From contig OX485805.1 of assembly GCA_950295325.1 (NCBI GenBank), positions 54,896,758 to 54,960,757 of the forward strand: a stretch of 64,000 bases of DNA, read 5' to 3'. This DNA is from Polytrichum commune. Taxonomy: Eukaryota; Streptophyta; Polytrichopsida; Polytrichales; Polytrichaceae. The notes under the pieces are model-generated. The model searched no databases. It was not told the DNA's origin and worked only from the letters and a program-made list of their open reading frames with translations. How positions within the stretch are numbered: the first letter of the stretch is position 1; each line of letters begins with the position of its first letter. The translations under genes and the position numbers were made by a program. Of the stretch, positions 23,440-34,384 are shown in pieces.

Positions 23440-23860
23440 TTGGTGCCACAATTTCAACATTCTCAATCCTTTGGATAATTTTCCGTGTGCCATTAAAATC
23501 AGATGCCCATCCAATTTTCAGGTTTGGAAAAATCATGCGTCACAAATGGGAGAGCGCTGGACTCATGGACAGTTAGTATGTGGTTGGAGGCACTACCATC
23601 TCATATCCAAGATTTGGAGTGTTAATCAACATTGTCTCCAAAGAGGACATCGCATATTGTATCACAATTGGCGATATAACGCATTATACATGCCTTGTAG
23701 TTACAAAAATGTCATCTTAATCTTTGGGAAACAAAAGGAAATGAGTGTATTGCAAACATCTTTATTATATATTTAGATTTCTTTACAAGGTGGATTACGA
23801 TAGTGACAAGTTTATTTATGCTCCAACGTACTCCTAAAAAGAGGTCATGTGGCTACTTGA
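23440..23860 (+). repeat. Old dispersed repeat, second family, copy 2
   Basis: This is the partner of 16330-16735, in the same orientation. The match is best at 23740-23850. The surrounding sequence is not alignable by eye, so both copies are old. Confidence 0.55.
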
Positions 23861-24332
23861 AAATGCATGTGTTGTATAATGTAAGTAATATTCTAAGTGT
23901 GTTGTTTAATTGCATATTTGAGAACTATAGTGAGTGACATGTATTGGTGTGGATTATTAAAATAAAGATTAGTAATGAATTGGTAGTTTAAAAAAAATCC
24001 ATGGTAATAGATTCCCTTCACTTTTGTTTAATAAAAATGCAAGTATTTTAATAATTTAAAATCACAAAAATACAATTACCAATTTTAGAATGTGTATCTT
24101 AAAACCGTGCCCATTTACTAACTTTGGCATCATTGCTCACATGATACTGCTCGTTGCTCATGTGTTACCACTCATTGCTCATTGCTCATCGCTCATGTCT
24201 TAGCTTCCTTTAATGTAGAATACCAAGATGAAATCTTCAAAGCTTATCATTAAAAGTAATGCTAAAAAACAAACAACTAGATCTGATTTTGGATGTAAAT
24301 TTCATGGCCTTAATTATTTGAAACTTTTTTTT

Positions 24333-24680
24333 TTTTCATATTCCTTGAATTCATTATACACTTGAGGTGATCATCAAATATTTTTGTGAAAAATCATCAA
24401 TTCAATGTAATTTTATCATATTTTAAACAAAATTTTGACAATTACTTGTTGAGTATCACCACTTGCACACCACTTGCACCGTCTTCTAAAATATGTTGAG
24501 ATTTTTTGAGATTTTTGTCAACATAAATTGCTTGGCTTTGTAGATCAATATTTTTTGAAAATGTTTATGATTTTTTTTCTTTCACAAAATCCAAAGTTAG
24601 TATATTGTTTTGAATCATCTCCATTTAAACATGTGCAAGGATCAAGAATTGTCCACATTACCATGCTTGCACCCACATGA
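24333..24680 (-). repeat. Old dispersed repeat, copy 2 (inverted relative to 13.2 kb)
   Basis: The reverse complement of this stretch aligns with 13185-13447, including TTGATCCTTGCACATGTTTA and AATTCAAGGAATATGAAAAA. It has extra internal sequence, such as a short duplicated AAAATCTCAAAAAATCTCAA part, that copy 1 lacks. Confidence 0.65.
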
Positions 24681-26364
24681 CATTATTTAGATGAAGGAGT
24701 TGGTTCCATTCCTAATATAAATGTCTCTTCTCTTGTAAAAACAATGAGAACAAAAGGGGTGAAGTAAAATCCATTATTAGCTAAATGGGTAAAGTTGTTG
24801 CTAGTGAGTAGCTAGGCGCATTCCCATCGTGCGGCATACCTAAGTCTAGTAGGTTGGCCTTGGTTAGTATTATAGTGGCGGACTCGCCATAACATTACTT
24901 AGCTACCTTGAGTTCAGATTCAGTCCAAAGTAATGGAATTCCGACATTTGGAGTTTTTATTCTCAAATTGACTATTGGGCCCATGAACACAACTCATTAG
25001 CCAAATAATGTTATGGATCACGACTTGGAGCTTGGCCCGTTATTATATTCCAACCTTCTTGCAGTAAGGGCCAATAGTTAGCACTTGGACACGCCACCTT
25101 GGCGGACCACCTAATAGAGTGTTGGGCCTGGTTATTAAATGCCTAAAAGTATTGACCTTTCCCCCACATTAAGGCCATCCAAAATAAACTCTAGCCAATG
25201 AGAGAGGATGTGGGAGGCCGGTTGACACTAGAATTTAATTAGATAACACTATATTTGGTAATTGGAGATTTTTTCATGATTTTTATTCTTTCAGGTTTAT
25301 TTAAGGACGTGGTTTTCAAATAAAAAACAAGACAAGCACAAAAATATATACAATGTGACTTAATTTAAATGAAATAAAGCATTTTGCATGGGTGGCACTA
25401 GCCAATTTGGCACAAATACATATCATCATAATAAGGAATTGAACTAGATATTAGACCAATTGCAAAAAAAATAAAAAAATTATCACACATTGAAGGAATA
25501 TTATGGTAAATGATTAGAAATTGCATGTATTGAATGGCATTCAAGTACATAATATAAGGAAAACACCCATTGGTATGTTGAGGAGTTGGTCCTTGGAATA
25601 CAATAGATTTCCAACCACGACCTACAATCATGGCATTATACACTATACATTTGGAACATCAATTGAACCTGGATCTCCTAATTTTTCAACGGCCTTTATA
25701 GCAACTTCATTGATGTTTCTTTCTCTTTGGTTGTGGCCTTTATAGCAACTTCCTTTCTTTCGCTCTCATTGCCTCTATGGCCTTCAAAATATCTGGCCCG
25801 CACGTGTAACCTCTGTTTTGTATAGGAGTGACAATGAATTGGCTATCCATATTTGGCAACACGCTCCCAAATTGCATGACGAGGAATTATACGTGGAATA
25901 CAATGGTGTTTGCAAAATTGGCTCAAGTTAAATGACATTATGATTTGTGTTATAATGTACCTCAAATGAAACAAGAATAGTGTCAACATCTTAATACATA
26001 AGAATTGGATCCCCCCCCAAAAATTGAGTGGTTGGAACTCTCTAATTCAAATTATATGTTTTGAATGTCATTGAAGTTTCCTCAGATGCCTATTTTTTAT
26101 AAGACTTTTAATCTTTGACTACCAAAAAACAATATATTTGGAGCCAAGTATGAAAGTCTCATGCGAATATTAATATATATATATGTAAATTATATATTAG
26201 TAGTATTTTTTATTTTGATATATATATATGCAATAATTTACTAAATTGTCTTTTGCGTTTTATAATTCTATGATTTTTTAAATGAACATCACCATCAAGG
26301 TCATTCCAACTATAGAAGAAGCTTTGCTAAATTTTTGTTGATTATGTTAAGTCTTATAGGGTGT

Positions 26365-28077
26365 TGTGGAATACATTTTTTGGTTGTTTTCAGTCAAAAT
26401 GGAAACGAAATGTAAAGAAGGGTAAAACAGAACTAGTTAGGTGATTCCGGTGTGAAATGACAGGCCATAGTTTAGGAGATATGGAAAAAGGGAGAATTGT
26501 GGAGATTATGGGCTGATAGGAAGAGTTGTCACCTTTGTAGTGAAAAGCATATAAAAAGCTGCGGAAGAGAGAGTAGGGCTGGCCGGGATAGCCCCATGAA
26601 AAACTACTATTTATCCTTGGAATTTTGTGCCTCGTAATTGCTGAAGTCTTTTGTGAACATATGATTATTGTAAAGTTGAATATATGTAACCAGGGTGAAT
26701 GCACTGGGAATTAATCTTTAAGTGTATACTTTCGTGGATGATCTTGATTGTAAATTCTGAGGGGAAAGGAAGTGATGTCTGAATCGCTGTGATTTCCATT
26801 GTAGTCTCGGATTCTGTGCCACAGAGTTTTTATATTATGAGAAGTAGGCCAGGGTCTGATAGTGTCTGAATGAATGCCGTGAGCCTATGGGACTTAATGT
26901 GGATCAATCTTCTGGTTCACATTATCCAAGTTGGACTATTTTAACAGTATGATTGTGAGATCACAATATGGTGTAATCTGGTGTTAAGAATATTATTCTC
27001 CTCCCGAATGAGTTAATGATTCCGAGTAGGGGAATGTTTCTGAATGTGATAGGAGGATCTTTATTCGAGTAATCAAATGATAATGTAACTTTAGAAGTGA
27101 GAAATTGATGTTGACACTTATTACCCCAATCTCTGCGGAGAGGAATTACAAAACTAGAGACGAGTGAAATCAGGCTTTCTTATGAATTAGTGTTTGTTAT
27201 ATGAAATAATAATCATTAAGTTTACTATGAGTATGCATGTATTACTACTGGCACAATTTATAATAGAAGAACAGTTGATTGCCGATTCTTTTGTGATGTC
27301 ATGAGGGAGTCGTAATTGAAGACTGATGTTGGACTGTTCATTTGTACTGCGATAATTTATTTGAAAGTTTAATTGAGGGAATGTGAGTAATTAATTACTT
27401 GATGAAAGTTGAGCTCGTACTTTATAAGATGAGTCATATGTTGGAAATGCGTACAAGCATAATGTTTTTCTTCCGAGAAACTTCTGTTGTTTCTTTCTAT
27501 GGCTATGGCAGGAGAAGGTTGTTGTGGCGTAAATAAAACCTTTGGCCACGAAGGGTTGAGAGATTGTTCAACCGTTTCATTTCAGCATAGACTGGTAAGG
27601 CTTGTGTACCCATGACCTTGAAAATGTGCGCATAATTAAATGAATTTGGTACGCAGCTCTCTAGCTACATTAAAGTTGAATTAATTAACAATAGGCTATT
27701 GCAATACCAAAGTGGCCTTGGCTTTGGAAATGAGACGGATTCGAGTTACTTATACAAGACTATGGACTATGGCTGTGCCTATGCTTGTGCACCGCACTTG
27801 GTCCAATTAAAATGAACTCACTGCCAGACAATTGACTGGGATAGTAGAGTGAGGTGAGAGACTGTCACCTTTGCATGTACTGAATTGGAGTGATCTTTTA
27901 GATGTTTTTATCCTCTGCCCGTAACCTAATTGCTCACCTTCATATGAAATGAAATGATATAACCTTATGTTTCTTACAACAAATCTTATCTAAGACACCT
28001 AGACGATATACAAGTCACCTTTTAAGTCTTCCCTGTTTGTTCCCCGGGTTTGTTTTGTAACCAAAAAACTAACTACA
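26365..28077 (+). repeat. 5' LTR (1713 bp)
   Basis: It begins TGTGGAATAC and ends CTAACTACA. Its offset from the 3' LTR is a constant 14128, and I found no base difference along the lines I compared, so insertion was recent. A TATA-like box lies at 26550, and an AATAAA lies near 27533. A minus-strand frame of 104 codons occurs identically in both LTRs, but I do not regard it as a gene. Confidence 0.96.
26550..26556 (+). promoter_or_regulatory. TATA-like box in the 5' LTR
   Basis: TATAAAA lies about 185 bases into the LTR, in a plausible U3 position for starting the genomic RNA. The same site is at 40678 in the 3' LTR. Use of the site is inferred. Confidence 0.45.
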
Positions 28078-28080
28078 TTT

Positions 28081-28098
28081 TGGCGCCGCTGCCGGGGA
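28081..28098 (+). promoter_or_regulatory. Primer binding site, tRNA-Asp type
   Basis: TGGCGCCGCTGCCGGGGA begins three bases after the 5' LTR. From memory, it differs at one position from the sequence complementary to the 3' end of plant tRNA-Asp, which primes several Athila/Tat elements. It would be where minus-strand DNA synthesis starts. Confidence 0.85.
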
Positions 28099-28320
28099 AG
28101 GCTTCGGTCGATTTAAGTCTAGGTAGATAAGTTTGTTAGGAAATACTAATAGGCTTGGATTTTGAATAACGAATTCACATTATGTCTTTGGGAGATTCAC
28201 AAAGTGGAGAAATAAGTTCATCACTATTTCTGGACCTTTGAAGCGATCCTAAAGTAATAATTTGAGTTCAAAATTATATCAAAAACGAAATGCCTAGAGT
28301 GATAACCAAATGTCTTATGA

Positions 28321-28704
28321 ATGGATGAACCTAAGATATGGAAATCTAGAGGTCATCGAAATTCATTAAATTACCCTTTAAGATATACACCCTTTGGACT
28401 TTCTGAGAGTACCTTAGGAGAGTTAAACCTTGTCGGCTTCGAGGAGGCCGTTGAGAAGATTGTCAAGCGAGTCTGTAAGTGTCATCTTGAAATATCACCT
28501 GATGTGTTATTTGAAAAGAAACAAATTGAGAGTGCTTGTCAAACAGAGTCACGGCCCCAAATAGTGTGTCAGACTTGTAAAGGTCTAGGACACTACTCGA
28601 GGGATTGTGAAGTGAGTAAGTTTAAGTCTAAAGCTAAATTTGTGGGTAGATGGCAATCAAAAGTGTCAACCCGTACAGTTGAGTCACAAACTGATTTCCT
28701 ATGA
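28321..28704 (+). CDS. Retrotransposon leader ORF with a zinc knuckle, 127 aa
   Basis: This ATG-started ORF lies between the PBS and gag. It has one clear CCHC knuckle, CQTCKGLGHYSRDC, at about residues 83-96, the type that binds nucleic acid in Gag proteins. The rest matches nothing I recognise. Some Tat/Ogre elements carry an extra ORF upstream of gag, so it may be a real element gene, or the decayed N-terminal part of a longer gag precursor. It is in the same frame as gag, but a stop at 28704 and others separate them. Confidence 0.55.
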   Translation: MDEPKIWKSRGHRNSLNYPLRYTPFGLSESTLGELNLVGFEEAVEKIVKRVCKCHLEISPDVLFEKKQIESACQTESRPQIVCQTCKGLGHYSRDCEVSKFKSKAKFVGRWQSKVSTRTVESQTDFL

Positions 28705-28741
28705 GTGAATCACTTTTCACCCTAATGTGTCAGTTTCCAAA

Positions 28742-29290
28742 ATGTGGCCATGGGAGCTTAAATCACAAGGGTTGAGCACCCTTGAGAGTGAGTTATACAA
28801 AGGACCACATTTGTTTACTGCTTTATATCGTTTTTATAAAGCATCATTTTGGGGAGTTGGAATCCATATTGGACCAAATCATCCAATCTATCCAAAAGGA
28901 TTTCTAGCCAAATTCCTTAACTTACCCACTCACCTCCAAGAAAAGATATTGAATAAGATCTGGAGTAATGGTGAGGGTTTTAATGAAATCATTATTAACA
29001 AGGGATATCCTAGGTTGAGAGTTGACCTGAGATTCTTGTTCCTCGTTTATAGCCAACATAAACTAGAAAACTTCCCGATCAATAAATTTGGTTACGGTTG
29101 TTGGAATGGAGGGCTTTTTACTAGCAATGAAGCTCGTTTCTATTATGGACCTTTTGACCCTTGTGCAAGTGTCAATATCCCAGACTTTTCCGATTCTTCT
29201 CTTCAAGGCAAAAACTTTGTAAACTTCACAAAATTGTTCTTGAACGGGATAAGGCGGATTGTGAAACACGATCGGCAAAGTAGGACATAG
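28742..29290 (+). CDS. Retrotransposon leader ORF of unknown function, about 182 aa
   Basis: The first ATG is at 28742; the frame is open from 28709. It is rich in Phe, Tyr, Gly and Asn and has no recognisable domain or membrane segment. It ends at a TAG (29288-29290). After that stop the same frame reads on sensibly for about 25 codons before the coding signal passes to gag, one frame over, near 29365. It may therefore be the N-terminal part of a gag precursor cut off by mutations. It shares its frame with pol. Confidence 0.5.
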   Translation: MWPWELKSQGLSTLESELYKGPHLFTALYRFYKASFWGVGIHIGPNHPIYPKGFLAKFLNLPTHLQEKILNKIWSNGEGFNEIIINKGYPRLRVDLRFLFLVYSQHKLENFPINKFGYGCWNGGLFTSNEARFYYGPFDPCASVNIPDFSDSSLQGKNFVNFTKLFLNGIRRIVKHDRQSRT

Positions 29291-29307
29291 GGTTTGTTTA
29301 CGTATGA

Positions 29308-30546
29308 TCCCATGCAACTTCCATACTGGAAACCGCACATGAAAGATCACACGCACAAACAGCCTCAGTAAGAAAAGCAGCCAATGATAAGGCTAGAGAG
29401 GACCGTGCAATTGCTAGGGACTACCAAAAGAAGAAGGCGGAAAGAAATAAGAGGTGGTTAAGGTCTGTCATTAAATTGCAAAACGAACACCCTGAAACCA
29501 AACCAAATGCAGAGAGTCCGAGACCTATAGGGGATAAAAGTCAAGAAGAATTATTATCGCCTCTTAAACCTCAACAACTCCATTTTGGTTCAACCTCAGA
29601 TAATTCACGAGGAGAGGCACATCAAAACCCTTTACTTCCTTCTCAGTTAACACCCCTACCATTACCGATACCAGTGGTATTACAGCCTTTAATACCATTA
29701 CCCTTACCGTCACAAGTACCACACGTTATGATGGCTAATATACCTGGTGCCCCAAGGATCCATAATATAGTACACATTCCATATTTTCTTGGGAGACCAG
29801 GATCAGATCCTGATACGCATGTAGCAAAATTTGAAATTACATGTCAGGCCAATGATGTCCCGGCTGCTAAATTTCAAGAAGTTTTTGCTGCGTCATTGCA
29901 AGAAGATGCCTTTGCATGGTATCAGAGACAACCCGCATTTGCTAATTGGAATGCGTTGAAGAATGCATTCTTGGCTCATTTTAGACCCTTAGGCTTTGCC
30001 ACGAGTCTAAAAGAAAAACTGCGAACTGTTAGAATGGGTATCAACGAGAGAGTTGATAACTATTATGGCAGAATGCAAGATATCTTACAACGTATGGGAA
30101 ATCACCAAATCCCAGATGATTTCCTTATGAGCATATTTATTGGTGGTTTATATCCAATGGAATTGAGAACTTATGTTAAGGAAGGAGCCACCGCTACATA
30201 TGCACAAGCTTATGCAAGAGCGAAAACATGGGAGGAATGTAGGTTGGAAAACGAATTGGTCATATACACTGACAATACTTATTCTAACAACCCCATTCCC
30301 TCACATTCAGGGACCTTTCCTATCACGGAGAATAACCAATATTATGTTACTGACGCACCATACGTGCGAAACCCCACTGCACAGTTGTATACACAACCTG
30401 CAATTAACAAGGCTCCTCAACAGGAACCCATGAGTGATAAATATGATAATGCTATATGGAATCTGACGAAACAATTGTCAGAATTGTCAGTTAAGGTAGC
30501 CAACAACAGACCTAAGAGACCTCAACCCCACAGAAGAGCGACATAA
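29308..30546 (+). CDS. gag: Retrotransposon Gag (capsid region)
   Basis: The frame is open from 29308, but there is no ATG until about 29728, so the authentic start is unclear and may lie upstream in another frame. The segment at about 29750-30240 is a typical retrotransposon Gag domain, with ...AFAWYQRQP...W..L..AFLAHFRP near its centre and a YYGRMQDILQRM...FI.GL part after it. A basic N-terminal stretch and a Pro-rich linker precede it. The zinc knuckles normally found at the end of Gag are not in this frame: they begin immediately downstream in the pol frame (+1). The gag stop is a TAA at 30544, and the two frames overlap by about 47 bases. Confidence 0.85.
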   Translation, partial: SHATSILETAHERSHAQTASVRKAANDKAREDRAIARDYQKKKAERNKRWLRSVIKLQNEHPETKPNAESPRPIGDKSQEELLSPLKPQQLHFGSTSDNSRGEAHQNPLLPSQLTPLPLPIPVVLQPLIPLPLPSQVPHVMMANIPGAPRIHNIVHIPYFLGRPGSDPDTHVAKFEITCQANDVPAAKFQEVFAASLQEDAFAWYQRQPAFANWNALKNAFLAHFRPLGFATSLKEKLRTVRMGINERVDNYYGRMQDILQRMGNHQIPDDFLMSIFIGGLYPMELRTYVKEGATATYAQAYARAKTWEECRLENELVIYTDNTYSNNPIPSHSGTFPITENNQYYVTDAPYVRNPTAQLYTQPAINKAPQQEPMSDKYDNAIWNLTKQLSELSVKVANNRPKRPQPHRRAT

Positions 30547-30547
30547 C

Positions 30548-33500
30548 GTGTGGTGTCATAACTGTAAAGGTCAAGGACACCTTGCCAATGAGTGTCCTAC
30601 CCCAAAGGGGTTTAGAACCAAGTGTATCTTTTGTGGTGGAAATCATGCAGTCCAAGAGTGTTGGAACCTTAAACAACAGAAGGTTGTTAATCAGGTCGAT
30701 AGTGGTCAATCACGTCCTTGGCAACAAGAACGAAATGGACCAGGACCTAACGCCAGTTATAATCCCAAAAGGAATTTTAACCGTCGTCCAATACCTTTGA
30801 ATTTTCAGGGACGCTCCAATTGGAACCAAAGAAATGATTCTCCTAATTGGAACGGACCTCCCTCTTACCATCAAAACTACCAGAGGTTCGATTCGAACCC
30901 TGATGACTCAAGGAAATATCCTGTCTGTTATAGGTGTAAGGAACTTGGTCATTATGCTAACAACTGTCCAAATCCTAAGAAACCACAGGATTACGTTCCT
31001 TTGTGTGGCAACTGCAAAACCGCAGGACATCCCACAGATGAGTGTCCCCACCCTAAGAAGGATTACCCTCCTAATGAGAGAGATTGGAAAAAAGGAAAAC
31101 GTGTGAGAATTCAAGATCCGGAGGAGGAGGAGGAAGGTGCTTGGAATGTGAATCACATTCAACACTTCTCTACCCCATCATCCAGGGAACAGAAGGTCAA
31201 TGCCGTAATAACAAGGTCTAAAGCTTCACAAGAACCTTATCCAATCATTGATGAAAATAGTAGTGAGCCGAGTGCTGAGGAACTACGAGATAATATACAT
31301 GAAAACGATCCTAAGAACAAACTACTGGTGGAATCTAATGCGGTGCCTGGAGCCAATTCTACCCCCGCGACCCTGCCAAGTATAGAATTGATTCAACCAG
31401 TGCCTATATCTCATCCCACACCGCCAACACCTCCAAGACCGTATACCATCTTGGAGAGGACACCTTCATCACTTATTCCACAAGGTAGACCTACAGAAGC
31501 CAAGACTAAACCAACGCCTTATCAAATACCCCATGTGCGGAATTTAAAGTCTAGGTCCAGTTCAAAGCAACCACGGACCATGGAACTAGCTAAGGGATTG
31601 CAACAATATGATATTATGCACGACTTGGATAACCTCCACCCTCATATCACTATGAGACAACTATTGGCAGTTGCACCTCAATGCCGCACCACACTTGGGT
31701 CGGCAATGATTCGCAAAAGAGCCAAAGTTGTCGAAGTTAATGATATAACCCTCAGTCAAGATCCTGGTGCACCAGCGGTGGATGTCATAATTGATGGAGT
31801 CCTGGTAGCGGGATTTCAAGTTGACACTGGGTCAAGTGTCAATCTCATGAGCATAGAGACAATGAAAGAATTAGGACTCACTAACATGGTTCCTACTTCT
31901 ATCATCCTTAAAATGGCGGATCATACTCGTACTAGACCTTTAGGGCAATTACTTCAAGTCCCAGTTCAAATAGCGGGTCAAGAATACAAGATTGATTTTG
32001 TCATTTTCCGAACCACTGATGCCATACAACCTATACCGGGAATATTAGGAAGACCATGGTTAATAACGGCTGAAGCTAAGGAAGATTGGGGCAAAGGAAC
32101 ACTTACCTTAGGTAAAGGCAAGGAGAAAATGGTCTTACCTTTGTTTCCCACACGGTACCAAGGCGAGACTCAAGATGAGGGAACCGAATTCACTACTGAT
32201 GGATATGAGACTGAGTCTGAGGATAGTCCAATTCAATCTATTCATAACGTCGGTAATCACCAAAGATCTTATAACCCCGTAGGGATAGGAGAATATTTTA
32301 TCTCTATGAGGGACGATGATTCGGATAATGCCATTCTAAGTTGGCAGAATTCTTGCCCAATTAACCACGTTACTATGGTTGAGGAATCACAACCACATGA
32401 TAAAAATTTATTAACTCCTAACCCAAAGAAACGGACCACCCCATTAAAACCCCTCGAAAGTAAATTGCCTTCTTTTGAGGAAGATTGGGAAGATGCTATG
32501 TTTTCTTACAACACACCTATTAAAAGTTATGTGTCTAAAGATGTTTATAAAGAAATGAATTTGGGAACCGAGGAGGTTCCTAAAATCATTAAAATATATG
32601 AGAAATTGTCCAAGACTGAATGGCAGTATTGGTATAATTTCTTCAAAAGGAATATCAAAGTATTTGCATGGACATATAAGGATTTGAGAGGAGTCCCTCC
32701 TGAAGTATGCCAACATAAAATTGTACTTGAGGAAGGTACGGCCCCGGTCCGACAAAGACAGTACCATATGAATCCAAAATATTCCTTAATGGTCAAAGAG
32801 GAGATAGATAAACTTCTTGAGGCGGGATTTATTTACAAAGTACCTTACAGTGAGTGGGTGTCACCCATCGTAGTAGTTCCAAAAAAGAATGGAAAATTGA
32901 GAATTTGTCAAGATTTCCGGAGACTCAATAATGTCACTAGAAAGGATTATTTTCCTTTACCTTTTACGGACACCATGTTGGATGCAGTAGCGGGTTACAA
33001 ACGCTATTCATTTATGGATGGTTTCTCCGGATATAATCAAATTCAAATTTATGAACCACATCGTTGGTACACAACCTTCACCACGGATTGGGGTACTTTT
33101 GCCTATATGGTAATGCCATTTGGTTTGTGCAATGCACCAGCTACTTTTCAAAGGGTTATGACGGAAGCATTTCAAGAGTATCTACGCAAATTTATGGAAA
33201 TCTTTTTGGATGATTTTGCTGTCTTTGGTGACGATAAAAATCATGCAGATTATCTCCAGAAATGTTTTGATAAATGTATGGAGTTCGGCATTTCCATCAA
33301 TGCCGCTAAGTCAGTTTTCCTAGTGCCCTTTGGAAGGTTAGTGGGACATATTGTATCTGAACAAGGCATAGCTACTGACCCTGACAAGATTGCAAACATT
33401 GTGTCTCTACCGATTCCTACCACTGTTACTGAAGTCAAAGGATTTCTTGGACACACTGGTTACTATAGAAGATTTATTTTCCGGTATGCAATTATTGCAA

Positions 33501-34384
33501 TGCCTTTGACTGAATTGCTTAAGAAAGGTGATGAAGCTCCAGTTTGGACTTCAGCCTGTACACATGCATTCAATACACTAAAAAGAAAATTAGTGTCATC
33601 TCCAATTTTGATACCCCCTAATTGGGAGAAAGATTTTCATATATTTGTTGATGCTTCAAACGTAGCAATTGGATCTGTCCTAAGTCAGAAAGATGAAAAA
33701 GGTCATGACCATCCCATTTATTTTGCTAGTCGTCAACTGGTACAAGCTGAGAGAAATTATACTGTCACCGAACGTGAGGCTTTAGGCATGATTTTCTCAG
33801 TCCAAAAGTTTCGTCATTATCTCTTGGGAAACAAATTTGTATTCCATGTGGATCATGATGCATTGAAATATATGATCAACAAACCGCAACTGAGTGGAAG
33901 AATCGCAAGATGGGTGTTACTTTTGCAAGAGTTTAACTTCACAGTTGAAGTTAGACCGGGCAAGAGTCATGCCAACGCTGATCACCTCTCGAGATTGAAA
34001 GAAGACTCGGGATCGGAACCCATAGATGATTCATTCCCAGACGCCCAATTGTTTTATATTGATGTGATCCCTCATGAATATGCGGAGATAATTGAATATT
34101 TACAAAATAACAAATTTCCCACGGACTTTACTGAGAAACAAAAGAGTCGATTGATTTTTAAAGCCATGCCCTACACCATTATTGCCGATACCTTATACAA
34201 AAAAGGGAAAGATGGTGTCTTACGTCGTTGTGTCACTAGTTCTGAGATACCCTTGATTCTAAAAGAATGTCATGATAACATGGCAGGAGGTCATTTTGCA
34301 GGAGATGTCACTGCTAGAAAGATATTGCAAAGTGGTTATTGGTGGCCCACTCTTTTTGCTGACTGCATCACATACACAAGATAA
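30548..34384 (+). CDS. pol: Retrotransposon Pol: zinc knuckles, protease, RT, RNase H, start of integrase
   Basis: This is a 1278-codon frame with no ATG at its start, presumably reached from gag by a +1 frame change. Four cysteine knuckles come first (CHNCKGQGHLANEC at residues 3-16, CIFCGGNHAVQEC, CYRCKELGHYANNC, CGNCKTAGHPTDEC). The protease has VDTGSS, with the active-site aspartate at residue 426. The reverse transcriptase has FLDDFAVF, with the catalytic aspartates at 888-889. RNase H follows (FVDAS, TEREALG, HVDHDAL). The frame then enters the HHCC zinc-binding region of integrase, with the two histidines in CHDNMAGGHF, and stops at a TAA (34382-34384) one codon before the CxxC pair. 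The same frame continues beyond it. Confidence 0.93.
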   Translation: MWCHNCKGQGHLANECPTPKGFRTKCIFCGGNHAVQECWNLKQQKVVNQVDSGQSRPWQQERNGPGPNASYNPKRNFNRRPIPLNFQGRSNWNQRNDSPNWNGPPSYHQNYQRFDSNPDDSRKYPVCYRCKELGHYANNCPNPKKPQDYVPLCGNCKTAGHPTDECPHPKKDYPPNERDWKKGKRVRIQDPEEEEEGAWNVNHIQHFSTPSSREQKVNAVITRSKASQEPYPIIDENSSEPSAEELRDNIHENDPKNKLLVESNAVPGANSTPATLPSIELIQPVPISHPTPPTPPRPYTILERTPSSLIPQGRPTEAKTKPTPYQIPHVRNLKSRSSSKQPRTMELAKGLQQYDIMHDLDNLHPHITMRQLLAVAPQCRTTLGSAMIRKRAKVVEVNDITLSQDPGAPAVDVIIDGVLVAGFQVDTGSSVNLMSIETMKELGLTNMVPTSIILKMADHTRTRPLGQLLQVPVQIAGQEYKIDFVIFRTTDAIQPIPGILGRPWLITAEAKEDWGKGTLTLGKGKEKMVLPLFPTRYQGETQDEGTEFTTDGYETESEDSPIQSIHNVGNHQRSYNPVGIGEYFISMRDDDSDNAILSWQNSCPINHVTMVEESQPHDKNLLTPNPKKRTTPLKPLESKLPSFEEDWEDAMFSYNTPIKSYVSKDVYKEMNLGTEEVPKIIKIYEKLSKTEWQYWYNFFKRNIKVFAWTYKDLRGVPPEVCQHKIVLEEGTAPVRQRQYHMNPKYSLMVKEEIDKLLEAGFIYKVPYSEWVSPIVVVPKKNGKLRICQDFRRLNNVTRKDYFPLPFTDTMLDAVAGYKRYSFMDGFSGYNQIQIYEPHRWYTTFTTDWGTFAYMVMPFGLCNAPATFQRVMTEAFQEYLRKFMEIFLDDFAVFGDDKNHADYLQKCFDKCMEFGISINAAKSVFLVPFGRLVGHIVSEQGIATDPDKIANIVSLPIPTTVTEVKGFLGHTGYYRRFIFRYAIIAMPLTELLKKGDEAPVWTSACTHAFNTLKRKLVSSPILIPPNWEKDFHIFVDASNVAIGSVLSQKDEKGHDHPIYFASRQLVQAERNYTVTEREALGMIFSVQKFRHYLLGNKFVFHVDHDALKYMINKPQLSGRIARWVLLLQEFNFTVEVRPGKSHANADHLSRLKEDSGSEPIDDSFPDAQLFYIDVIPHEYAEIIEYLQNNKFPTDFTEKQKSRLIFKAMPYTIIADTLYKKGKDGVLRRCVTSSEIPLILKECHDNMAGGHFAGDVTARKILQSGYWWPTLFADCITYTR

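Larger units (their letters stand above)
22770..26359. other. Gene-free stretch left of the big retrotransposon
   Basis: I see no supportable gene. It holds second copies of two old repeats (23440-23860 and 24333-24680), a GCTCAT-rich stretch (24125-24200) and AT-rich tracts such as that at 26170-26230. Overlapping open frames at 22800-23280 have no recognisable domain. Confidence 0.5.

Noticed and set aside
26390-26704. 104-codon minus-strand ORF in the 5' LTR (and its twin at 40518-40832)
   Set aside because: It is identical only because the LTRs are identical. It overlaps the TATA region and has no domain.
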